From: Salipiger bermudensis
GTDB taxonomy: Bacteria; Pseudomonadota; Alphaproteobacteria; Rhodobacterales; Rhodobacteraceae
Direction: 5' to 3'
Assembly: GCF_020171625.1 (NCBI RefSeq)
Contig: NZ_JAIUZY010000001.1
Span: 620,001-684,000 of the forward strand
Length of the DNA stretch: 64,000 nt
The notes under the pieces are model-generated. The model worked only from the letters and a program-made list of their open reading frames with translations, did not search any database and had not been told where the DNA came from. Both the position numbers and the translations under genes were made by a program. Below are positions 8,971-16,470 of this stretch, piece by piece; position 1 is the stretch's first letter; each line of letters starts with the position of its first letter.

Positions 8971-11394
8971 ATGTCGAAGATTGTGACGATGATCGAGAGC
9001 GCCTCGGTCATGCTGCTTGCGGTTTTGGCCGTGAGCATGATCTACAGCAAATTCTCCCGCCAGTACTGGACAAAGAGCGTTCTACTGGGATTGCTTTTTG
9101 CTTTCGTCGGCATCCTAGTGATGGAAAACTCGGTCGAGATTGTCGAGGGTATCCGGACCGATCCACGAGGCGCGGTGGTGGTCCTGTCTGCTGCATTCGG
9201 CGGGCCCTTAAGTGTCGCGATCACCGCCCCCTGTCTCGCGATAATGAGGTTGATCCAAGGCGGTATGGGCGCTGGTCCCGGTGCCATCTACATTTTAGGC
9301 GTCGGCCTCGCATCCGGGTTGGCGTGGGTCTGGTGGTTTCGCATCGCCAAGGCACGCCTCAGCATTCCGTATGTTGTGGTGCAGTCGGTGATCGCCGGGA
9401 CAGTGCCGGCGATAATACTGCTTTTTGTCAGCAAAGCCCCTTGGGAAGTTTTCTTCATCTCCAACGCCCTTAGCGCACCGACGAACTTCGCGGCGACGCT
9501 GATCATGGGGACGATGCTGGTGCGCGATCTGGACCGCGCCGACGCCATAAAGCTCGGCGAAGAAAAACAGGCTCAAATCAACGCGATATCCGAGCATGCC
9601 CCGGTGGTCCTATTCCAAATCGTTCGCGCCGCTGACGGAGCCCCGAGCTTCACCTATGTCTCACGCTCCGCCGAGTCCATTCTGGGTATCGCTCCAGGCG
9701 ATCTGCTACACGATTTCACTGCAATAAATCGCATCTCCGACACGCCTACCGCGGGCGAAATCAACTCGAAGCTCAACGCTTCAGAGGAGGAATTTACCCC
9801 TTGGAGCTTCGAGCTTCAGTGCCTGAGGCACACCGGCAGCGAAAAGTGGCTGCGCGTTCATTCCGGCATCCGCAAGGATCTCGATGGCCGAACAACTTGG
9901 GATGGATCCTTTATCGACATCACTGAGGAGAAGATTGCCGCAAAGCTGAAGGACGAGTTCATTTCGACTGTCAGCCACGAACTGCGGACACCACTGACGT
10001 CCATCCGCGGTGCCCTGCGCCTCGTCATCGGCAAAGGATCCTCGGGGCTTCCCGAAAAAGTTCTACACATGCTTAACATCGCCGATCGCAACTCCGAGCG
10101 GTTGGTTCTGCTGATCAACGACATTCTCGACATGCAAAAAATCCGAGCCGGGCAGATGCAGTTTTCGCTCAGCTTGCAAGACCTGCAGAGCCATGCCGAA
10201 AACGCGCTGGCCTCTTCCGAGAACTATGCGCCAGAGAAGGAGATCTCCTTCGTCCTAGATGATCGCGCCGCCGGCAGAAAAGTGAACATCGATCCTATCC
10301 GTTTCGATCAGGTCCTCGCAAACTTGCTGTCCAATGCAATAAAGTTCTCACCAAAAGGCGGAACCGTCACACTTTCTATCCTACAGCTTGCGGATAAGCT
10401 GCGGGTGTCGGTGAAAGACGAGGGCGTTGGGATTCGAGCAGAGTATGCAGACCAGATCTTCCAGCCGTTTAGTCAGTCGGAAACGTCATCAACCCGAAGC
10501 GTCGGCGGAACCGGACTCGGCCTCAGCATCAGCAAGGGGCTGATCGAAGCAATGGACGGGCATCTCAGCTTCGAGTCGGTTGAAGGTCACGGGGCAACGT
10601 TTCACATCGATCTGCCCGCGATAGAAGTGCCCGCTCACGCCGATCATAGTACGGCGGAACCAGGCGCGATAGGTCGGCGCCTTCTAATTTGCAGCGATGA
10701 CAAAGCTTTCACTCAGATGGTGAAGGAAGCGGCCCAACTTTGCGGACTGTTCCCGGACTCATCTGAGAATTTGGATGCAGCACTCAGCTTTGCCAAACAG
10801 GGAAACTATGCCGCCCTACTGGTCGACGGAGATACCATCGCCCCGGAAGCTGCATTGGAGAAAATCCGCCGAGACGATTGGGCACGCCATCTTCCGGTGA
10901 TTGTAGCTTCGCGAGAAGAGGGCGGAATGGTCGAGGGCGCGATCGCTATTCTCCCGAAAGAGGCAACCAAGACCGAGCTTCAAGAAGCTTTGAACGAGGT
11001 GCTGTCTTCCCGCCAAATTCAATCGCACGTCCTGTACGTGGAGGATGACGCATACTTGCACGAGATCTTCCAGCAGAGCGTCGGAGATAAAGTACGGCTG
11101 ACGGGCGCCCGAACACTCGCCGAAGCTCGAGCAATTATCGCGTATAACAAATTCGATTTGGTCCTGCTCGATCTGGAGCTACCAGACGGCCATGGTGCTC
11201 AGTTACTGCCGATCCTACCGCCTTCGACATCGGTCATCGTGTTCTCTGCTCACGATGTGGATACGCATATCAGCCAGCGCGCGAGTGCAGTCTTTACCAA
11301 ATCGCGAACAAGAGAGACGGACGTGGTCGAAGCGGTGCTGAACGTCCTCGACGCCTCAAATTCGCTTGGTTCGTCGAACGTCGACGTTCTCTAG
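8971..11394 (+). CDS. Membrane hybrid histidine kinase with 5TM-LYT sensor, PAS and two receiver domains
   Basis: 807 residues. Residues about 1-190 form several membrane helices resembling the 5TMR-LYT sensor (AAFGGPLSVAITAPCLAIMR). A PAS region follows at about 200-325. The HisKA H-box is FISTVSHELRTPLTS with phospho-acceptor His336. The N-box is LANLLSNAIKFSPKGG near 450 and the G-box is GGTGLGLSISKG near 512. Two receiver domains follow, a weaker one (D619 in LLVDGD) and a clear one (D734 in LLDLELPDG). The ATG at 8971 is chosen because the frame upstream is not protein-like. It is followed 26 bp later by a single receiver protein, its likely partner. It is carried inside a prophage that has split ctrA. 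Confidence 0.9.
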   Translation: MSKIVTMIESASVMLLAVLAVSMIYSKFSRQYWTKSVLLGLLFAFVGILVMENSVEIVEGIRTDPRGAVVVLSAAFGGPLSVAITAPCLAIMRLIQGGMGAGPGAIYILGVGLASGLAWVWWFRIAKARLSIPYVVVQSVIAGTVPAIILLFVSKAPWEVFFISNALSAPTNFAATLIMGTMLVRDLDRADAIKLGEEKQAQINAISEHAPVVLFQIVRAADGAPSFTYVSRSAESILGIAPGDLLHDFTAINRISDTPTAGEINSKLNASEEEFTPWSFELQCLRHTGSEKWLRVHSGIRKDLDGRTTWDGSFIDITEEKIAAKLKDEFISTVSHELRTPLTSIRGALRLVIGKGSSGLPEKVLHMLNIADRNSERLVLLINDILDMQKIRAGQMQFSLSLQDLQSHAENALASSENYAPEKEISFVLDDRAAGRKVNIDPIRFDQVLANLLSNAIKFSPKGGTVTLSILQLADKLRVSVKDEGVGIRAEYADQIFQPFSQSETSSTRSVGGTGLGLSISKGLIEAMDGHLSFESVEGHGATFHIDLPAIEVPAHADHSTAEPGAIGRRLLICSDDKAFTQMVKEAAQLCGLFPDSSENLDAALSFAKQGNYAALLVDGDTIAPEAALEKIRRDDWARHLPVIVASREEGGMVEGAIAILPKEATKTELQEALNEVLSSRQIQSHVLYVEDDAYLHEIFQQSVGDKVRLTGARTLAEARAIIAYNKFDLVLLDLELPDGHGAQLLPILPPSTSVIVFSAHDVDTHISQRASAVFTKSRTRETDVVEAVLNVLDASNSLGSSNVDVL

Positions 11395-11420
11395 ATCCCG
11401 TTAATGTTAGAGGCCTGATA

Positions 11421-11783
11421 ATGAAGATTCTGCATGTCGACGACGAAGCGGACATCCGGGAAATCGCCGAGATGGCGCTGTCTCTTGACCCCACGTTCGA
11501 AGTCGCATCCGCGAAAAGCGGAGCGGCCGCCCTTGAGAGTATCTCAGATGACGCTCCCGACGTCATACTGCTCGACGTAATGATGCCTGAAATGGATGGG
11601 CCGAGCCTTCTGAAGATCCTGCGCGCCCGCCAAGAAACTGCAGATATCCCGATCATCTTCATGACGGCCGCGGTTCAACATCAAACGGTCGACAATCTGA
11701 AGTCGATCGGCGCGATCGGGGTGATCGGAAAGCCGTTCGATCCGATCTCGCTGGCGGATGAGATAAAAGCACTGTTGCCATGA
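11421..11783 (+). CDS. Stand-alone CheY-like response regulator
   Basis: 120 residues, only a receiver domain. The acidic pocket is HVDDEAD, the phospho-acceptor is Asp52 in VILLDVMMPEMDG, the switch Thr is in FMTAAV, and the Lys is in VIGKPFDP. There is no output domain, so it must act through protein contacts or as a phosphate shuttle. It starts 26 bp after the hybrid kinase and is probably in the same transcript. Confidence 0.93.
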   Translation: MKILHVDDEADIREIAEMALSLDPTFEVASAKSGAAALESISDDAPDVILLDVMMPEMDGPSLLKILRARQETADIPIIFMTAAVQHQTVDNLKSIGAIGVIGKPFDPISLADEIKALLP

Positions 11784-12193
11784 CTGGGAAGCGGGCCTCA
11801 GCAGGGTTCCAGTACGGCCACCTCGAGAGATGATGGAAAGCGAAGCTAGTTCAGCGGCGCATTGAGCGCGCATCATCTGGTTCGACTCCGCCTAGGCCGT
11901 CGAACTGCTCGCTTGGTTGGCGAAGATTCTGAGATCCGTGGCTGAGGCCGACATGCAGTGACAAGCTACCGATGTCATGCAGTGGTTTTTTGTCGCCAAT
12001 GTCACCAGAACACCACCGCATCAACCTGTCTCCCATTTCAGGTGTATTGAGGGCTCCGCCTTTAACGCTCCGCGCAGTGCAGTCTTTGATGATCTTTAGG
12101 ACATCTCGTGTATCTTAGCAGAGCGTCGGATGGACCGAGAGATCGAGCTGTCTGGCGCAGGAAGGTACCTTCGGCAACATTCGGTATGCGCGA
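11784..12193. other. 410-bp gap between receiver and glycosidase-like genes; nothing recognised
   Basis: Short open frames on both strands show no ribosome-binding site or domain. Codon-like structure is absent. It probably contains the end of the two-component transcript and the start region of the next gene. Confidence 0.4.
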
Positions 12194-13213
12194 GTGACAA
12201 TGAGAACCCTCTCAAGACGCCACGTAGTTTCTGCCTTTGGCGCAGTGACCATGGTCGGATCGCCGAGCTGGTCTTTTCCGCCCTCGTCATCGCCTGTCCT
12301 TCGCGGCTTCAACCTAATTGAAAGTGAAGATGCTCCGTTCGGAAGTATGGAAGCCGAAACCAGTATCCATCGGTTGGCCGCGACCGGAGCGACTGCCGCT
12401 GCCATCGTGCCGTTTCTCTGGCAAGCCAACGCTTCGTCGGATGAGATCATCATGGGTAATGCTGTGCCGGAAGACAGGATACGCGCTGGGATCGCACAGG
12501 TCCAGGCTGCCGGGTTGAGCGCGGTTGTTAAACCGCACGTCTGGGTTCCGGATCGCTGGGCAGGGGCAATATTGGTCGAGGGCGAGGGCAAGGTGCGTTG
12601 GCACGATGCTTACCGTAAAATTCTTCTTGAGCTGGCAGGCATCGCCCAGAACGAGCAGGCCGAAGTTCTAGTCCTCGGCACCGAACTACGGGGAATGTCC
12701 GACGGCCCGCGATGGGCAGAGCTGATCAAAGAAGTCCGACGGTCCTTTTCCGGAAGATTGACATATGTCGCGCACGGCGCAGACGAAGCGGAGCGTGTGG
12801 CCTTCTGGCCTCTTCTCGATGCGGTTGCCGTTTCTCTCTACCCACCCCTTGGCGCCGACAATGCCCAAGAGAATTGGAGGCGCGCCATCGAGACAGAACT
12901 CGACAGGGTAGAGGCCGTCGCCCGAAATGTTGAGAAGCCAGTGTGGATCGCAGAAATTGGCATTCGATCTGCCGAAGGCGCTGCGGCTCGGCCATGGGAA
13001 AGTGCCGAGGAACGTGCTGCACAGCCCGACCTGCAGCTCCAGGCAGCGGTGCTCTCGCAGTGGCTGCACGCCCTTAAAGATCGAAAGATCGACAATGTCT
13101 GGATCTGGCGGTGGCTGACGGACCCGGAAGGCGGTGGGCAATACGATACAGACTTCACCGTTCAAAACAAACTTGCCGAAAGCCGTATTGGAGATTGGTG
13201 GCGAGAGTATTGA
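12194..13213 (+). CDS. Tat-exported TIM-barrel glycosidase-like protein (GH113-like)
   Basis: 339 residues. The N-terminus RTLSRRHVVSAFGAV is a twin-arginine signal. The fold reads as a TIM barrel of the GH113 type, with a strand ending VLVLGTELRGM (candidate acid/base Glu) and a later strand PVWIAEIGIRS (candidate nucleophile Glu). The family acts on mannans or related polysaccharides. The substrate here is unknown. A second ATG at 12200 is equally possible. It follows the kinase/receiver pair in the same direction, and base composition is lower in GC than the phage structural genes, so the three genes look like one acquired cargo block. Confidence 0.65.
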   Translation: MTMRTLSRRHVVSAFGAVTMVGSPSWSFPPSSSPVLRGFNLIESEDAPFGSMEAETSIHRLAATGATAAAIVPFLWQANASSDEIIMGNAVPEDRIRAGIAQVQAAGLSAVVKPHVWVPDRWAGAILVEGEGKVRWHDAYRKILLELAGIAQNEQAEVLVLGTELRGMSDGPRWAELIKEVRRSFSGRLTYVAHGADEAERVAFWPLLDAVAVSLYPPLGADNAQENWRRAIETELDRVEAVARNVEKPVWIAEIGIRSAEGAAARPWESAEERAAQPDLQLQAAVLSQWLHALKDRKIDNVWIWRWLTDPEGGGQYDTDFTVQNKLAESRIGDWWREY

Positions 13214-13398
13214 GCTGCAGAACGATCCAATTCGCGAGGCCCATGCGCGACTGATCGGCTTTCGGGAGGCACCGCCCGTTTAATCGGGCACCAGAAAATT
13301 TGCCTGTTCTCCTGATCGCAGGTCGGTGCGCACGGCATAGAATGCCGGGACGCACGACGCCCGCCCGACCACCACCAGCACCGCGCCGGTGGATCTCG

Positions 13399-13599
13399 TC
13401 ACCAGCTGCAGTACCGCCGGCCGTATTCGTTCTCGACCCGGATCTGCTCCACGTCCTCACGGTCGGTCTTGAGCATCTGGGGCGCTGTCACCGCGGCGTC
13501 GAAGCGCTTCTCACCCGGCACGACATCGCAGAAATCCCCTGGCACAGCGCAGGCGCTAAGGCTCAGAAATACCGCGCAACAGCTCATCGTCCGTTTCAT
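13399..13599 (-). CDS. Outer-membrane spanin lipoprotein (Rz1-like)
   Basis: 66 residues. The signal peptide ends in a lipobox (LSLSAC), so the mature protein is a short lipoprotein of about 49 residues. The start is nested within the end of the inner-membrane spanin frame, the classical Rz/Rz1 overlap. A GGGAGATCTCC ribosome-binding region precedes the ATG. Together the two link inner and outer membrane and disrupt the latter at lysis. Confidence 0.75.
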   Translation of the reverse strand: MKRTMSCCAVFLSLSACAVPGDFCDVVPGEKRFDAAVTAPQMLKTDREDVEQIRVENEYGRRYCSW

Positions 13600-13750
13600 T
13601 GGAGATCTCCCTTTTGAGGTTGAGCATGTCCCGGCACGTGTCGAGCCGGGCGGCGGCGTCCTGCGCCCGGTCGAGCTGGAACCACAGCACGAGGCACAGC
13701 GCCATGAGGGCGGCGCAGAGCGCGATCAGGAGCTTGCTCAGCATCGTCAC
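13556..13750 (-). CDS. Inner-membrane spanin (Rz-like)
   Basis: 64 residues with one N-terminal membrane helix (LLIALCAALMALCLVLWFQL) followed by a charged periplasmic helix. It is short for an i-spanin. Its start overlaps the DUF5658 gene stop by 4 bases and its 3' end overlaps the Rz1-like start by 44 bases. The call rests on this arrangement and topology rather than sequence family. Confidence 0.65.
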   Translation of the reverse strand: MTMLSKLLIALCAALMALCLVLWFQLDRAQDAAARLDTCRDMLNLKREISNETDDELLRGISEP

Positions 13751-14010
13751 ACCTGCCGCAAGTTGTTGATGACGACGGCGGCATAGACCGCGTTGAGGAG
13801 CCAGATCAGCGGCTCAGCGCCGGCCCACCAGATCAGGGCGGCGGCAATCGCGGCCACGAGGATCTTCGGGGCCCACCAGAACCGGCCGAACCAGTCCATG
13901 AGCTTGGCAACGACAGGGTTCCGCTCGTAGCCGCCCGCCTCGAGCACGCGGATGGTGCTGAGCACGTCGCAGACCTGCAGCAGCGCGAGGATGGTCAGGG
14001 AGAGGGTCAT
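13747..14010 (-). CDS. DUF5658-like small membrane protein in the lysis cassette
   Basis: 87 residues starting MTLSLTILALLQVCDVLSTI. It has three hydrophobic segments, with the GGYERNPVVAKLM motif between the first two. It lies between the lysozyme and the spanins with 4-base overlaps on both sides, so a holin or anti-holin role is plausible. The ATG at 14010 is used because it overlaps the lysozyme stop. Confidence 0.65.
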   Translation of the reverse strand: MTLSLTILALLQVCDVLSTIRVLEAGGYERNPVVAKLMDWFGRFWWAPKILVAAIAAALIWWAGAEPLIWLLNAVYAAVVINNLRQV

Positions 14011-14804
14011 GCCGCGCCCACCATGCACAGGCGGTGCTCATCGGTACGACGGTTGACCAGTCCGCGCAGGACGCGCCCGCCGGCTTTGTTCCACCACGTC
14101 AACGCCTCGCATCCCCCGGCAACGTCACCCGCGTTGAGGCGGCGCGTGGCAGTGCTCTTGCCGGCAGCCGAGACGCCGACGTTGTAGGCGAGGCTCGAAT
14201 AGGCGGCATCCCTGGTCGGCGGCAGGCGCCGCGCTCGGGTGTCAGCCGTGAAGTGGCGGTGCAGCCCGGCGCGGTATTCGAGGATCCGCCGGCCGAGCAT
14301 CGCGGCGCACTGCTCGGCAGTGTACTGGTCGCCGGGCCGCACGCCCTGCGTCTCGCCGTAGCAGACCGTCCAGACCCCCACCGGATCGCGGTATGCCTTG
14401 GTCTCGAGCCCCTCCCATTTCGAGACCAGTGGGATCGCCACCTCGAGAAAGGCCTCCTCCGAGGTCCGCGCCTGCGAGACAGCCGGCGCGACGGGCGCCG
14501 GAGCATGGGCGCGCTGCCCGGTCATCAGGGCCCCGCCCGCGACCAGCACCAGCGCCAGGAGGCCGATCATCGGCGCGCTGCGCACCTTCGTTCGGTCGAT
14601 GCCCTGGTCCTTCAGCCGCCCGATCATCCCGTAGATCCACGCGGCGAAGGCGGCTACCCACCAGAACCGCGGGTTGGTGTCGATCCCGGCCACGACCCAG
14701 ATCAGGTCAGGCAGGATCAGAAACAGCCCGGTGAGGTAGAAACCCCACATGCTGTGCGATCGGCGCGCGACGGCGCCGGCATTGTCAATCAGTCGCATGG
14801 TCAT
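14007..14804 (-). CDS. Holin-like membrane domain fused to GH24 lysozyme (endolysin)
   Basis: 265 residues. Residues 1-100 hold three hydrophobic segments around FYLTGLFLILPDLIWVVAG, NPRFWWVAAFAAWIYGMIG and SAPMIGLLALVLVAGG, as in phage holins. Residues about 118-265 are a T4/P21-type muramidase with the catalytic Glu-8aa-Asp-5aa-Thr pattern (SKWEGLETKAYRDPVGVWTV). The fused form means the enzyme is membrane-anchored, like signal-anchor-release endolysins but with multiple helices. An SD (GGAGAA) lies just before ATGACCATG. Confidence 0.85.
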   Translation of the reverse strand: MTMRLIDNAGAVARRSHSMWGFYLTGLFLILPDLIWVVAGIDTNPRFWWVAAFAAWIYGMIGRLKDQGIDRTKVRSAPMIGLLALVLVAGGALMTGQRAHAPAPVAPAVSQARTSEEAFLEVAIPLVSKWEGLETKAYRDPVGVWTVCYGETQGVRPGDQYTAEQCAAMLGRRILEYRAGLHRHFTADTRARRLPPTRDAAYSSLAYNVGVSAAGKSTATRRLNAGDVAGGCEALTWWNKAGGRVLRGLVNRRTDEHRLCMVGAA

Positions 14805-14813
14805 TTCTCCATG

Positions 14814-14839
14814 AAAAAAGCCCGGCGCGATGGCCGGGC
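14814..14839 (-). terminator. Hairpin terminator upstream of the lysis cassette
   Basis: Minus strand GCCCGGC/GCCGGGC stem (14820-14839) followed by six T residues. It lies just before the lysozyme start in the leftward operon, so it would be read through under antitermination or reduce lysis gene expression. Confidence 0.7.
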
Positions 14840-14987
14840 GTTGGGGTTGTATTCAACTTGTTGATCTGCTCATGTTCGCGCGCGAGTGCCGCGCTAGACC
14901 TTCTTTCCCCAGGTCATGCCGCCTCCCCCAGGCGGACGCGGCGCTCGCGCCTAGTCTCACCAGAAATGAGTGTGGATCAGGTATCGC

Positions 14988-15590
14988 TCATCGCGGCAGC
15001 AGCCGGTACGGGAGGCCCTCCGTGCGATCCTCGAGAGTGGTCTCTCCGTCCGTACCGGGGCACCGGTAGGTCAACGTCAGATAGACGACGATCCGGCCAG
15101 GTCGGAGCACCTCAGGCGGGACCATCTCGACCCTTAGGCGCTGAGTGTTGGTGTCGATCTGGCGGCTGACCGGGCCCTTGCGTGACCGTTCGCCCGGCGT
15201 CGGGATATTGAGCTCATCTGTGAAAATAGGCACCCAGTCGATGAGCCGGCACCCCTCCCCCAGCCGGGTGCGGGCAACCACGAGGATCATCACCACGTTA
15301 TCACCTTGCGTCACCGGCTCCTGAATGTAGCTGAGCCCGTCCGGCTGGCGGATCACCCGGTCCTCGCCGTTCGCCCGCGCCACGTCGACCTGCAGTTGCT
15401 GCACCGTCGCCTCAAGTCGGCGGAAGTCATCCACGAAATTGGAGGCCATGCCGTAGATGTCCCGTAGCGGGCCGAGGGTCATACCCCAGATCAGGCTGCA
15501 CCCGCCGAAGATCGCTGCGATGGCACCCATGATTTTGCCCGCCTCGATTATCCGGCCTTTCCAGGTGCGCGGGAACTCGTCACCGGTCAT
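14988..15590 (-). CDS. Membrane-anchored phage protein of unknown function
   Basis: 200 residues starting MTGDEFPRTWKGRIIEAGKI, with one membrane helix at about residues 16-35, a helical linker (FRRLEATVQQLQVDVA) and a soluble beta-rich C-terminal domain (VMILVVARTRLGEGCRLIDW). The ATG at 15590 is chosen because GGGAGAAAACAGC lies directly upstream. It is located between the fibre genes and lysozyme and flanked by two terminators. No family recognised; it could be a lysis regulator or receptor-modifying protein. Confidence 0.65.
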   Translation of the reverse strand: MTGDEFPRTWKGRIIEAGKIMGAIAAIFGGCSLIWGMTLGPLRDIYGMASNFVDDFRRLEATVQQLQVDVARANGEDRVIRQPDGLSYIQEPVTQGDNVVMILVVARTRLGEGCRLIDWVPIFTDELNIPTPGERSRKGPVSRQIDTNTQRLRVEMVPPEVLRPGRIVVYLTLTYRCPGTDGETTLEDRTEGLPYRLLPR

Positions 15591-15630
15591 GCTGTTTTCT
15601 CCCATTGGGCCTCCGATGGTCCGAGGTCAT

Positions 15631-15653
15631 AAAAAAGCCCGCCGGCGGCGGGT
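15631..15653 (-). terminator. Hairpin terminator in the late operon
   Basis: Minus strand stem CCGCC/GGCGG ending GGCGGGC followed by six T residues. It separates the tail-fibre chaperone-like gene from the membrane protein gene. Confidence 0.6.
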
Positions 15654-15677
15654 CGTGTGGTGCGATGGTCGAGCGTA

Positions 15678-16088
15678 TCAGGACGGCCAGTAGATCGGAT
15701 CTGTGAAATCCTCCGGGATCGGGCCGGCATCCTTGATCGCCCAGCTTGCCTGCATCACGTCTTCGATCCACGTCATGCCGGCCTGGGCCAGCTCCACCGC
15801 CTGTGCGCCGGTGAGCATGTGCTCGGTGTTGGCGTCGTCGCGGAACAGAATGTCGGCGGTGCTGTCGTTCGCTGCGACGCGTGCGGCCCCGCGCTGGAGA
15901 AGCGAGAGCATCACGGTCTGATCGAAAGGCAGGCCGCGCAGGGGCACGTCGCCAATGCCGGTGACGGTCACGGTGGTGCCTTCCGCGATGAGTTGGTCGC
16001 GGTGCTGATGCAGCGCCACCTTCCGGCGAGCCTGCTCTTCCGCTACCTCTGCCTCTTTGCTCTCGTCGGTGCGAGTGATCGAGATCAT
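15678..16088 (-). CDS. DUF4376-type tail fibre accessory protein
   Basis: 136 residues. The second half with DDANTEHMLTGAQAVELAQA followed by a helix and ASWAIKDAGPIPEDFTDPIYW fits the DUF4376 domain found at the ends of phage tail-fibre assembly proteins. The start overlaps the preceding gene by 4 bases. It probably assists the TipJ/fibre protein. Confidence 0.65.
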   Translation of the reverse strand: MISITRTDESKEAEVAEEQARRKVALHQHRDQLIAEGTTVTVTGIGDVPLRGLPFDQTVMLSLLQRGAARVAANDSTADILFRDDANTEHMLTGAQAVELAQAGMTWIEDVMQASWAIKDAGPIPEDFTDPIYWPS

Positions 16089-16468
16089 TCCGGCACCTCC
16101 GCGACCGCGCTGCTCGGCAGGTAGGGCGCAGGTGGTGCGACATCGATCGAGTAGCGGCCCGCGTCCTCAAAGGCCAGCGTATCCGACCAGTCTTCTGTCT
16201 CGGTCACCATCCTCAGGACCGCCTCGCCGAGTTGATCGACGATGGTAACTCTTGTCCCAAGGGGAAGCGGGGGGATAGCGAGGTTGTTCCCGTCCAGCTC
16301 GGGCAGTTCGATCCGGGGCCGAGGCAGGAACCACCCCTCGCTGTAGTAGCTGTCCTGAACAACAGACACCTGATCGTCTGCGATTTCGATAGCCCCCTCG
16401 ATACCGAGGTCTATGTTGTGAATCTGCTGGACGCATCCGGCGCCATTCAGGATTACGTAGTGTGCCAT
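16085..16468 (-). CDS. Tail fibre-associated hypothetical protein
   Basis: 127 residues starting MAHYVILNGAGCVQQIHNID. It has a beta-rich middle with IELPELDGNNLAIPPLPLGT. The ATG at 16468 follows the TipJ stop by 2 bases, so the frame upstream is excluded. The pattern of a short protein after the fibre gene suggests a fibre cap or chaperone. No family recognised. Confidence 0.6.
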   Translation of the reverse strand: MAHYVILNGAGCVQQIHNIDLGIEGAIEIADDQVSVVQDSYYSEGWFLPRPRIELPELDGNNLAIPPLPLGTRVTIVDQLGEAVLRMVTETEDWSDTLAFEDAGRYSIDVAPPAPYLPSSAVAEVPE

Positions 16469-16470
16469 GG

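Noticed and set aside
13271-13290. GCCCG-TTTAAT-CGGGC hairpin between convergent cargo and lysis genes
   Set aside because: Only a 5-bp stem and no T run, so not listed as a terminator.
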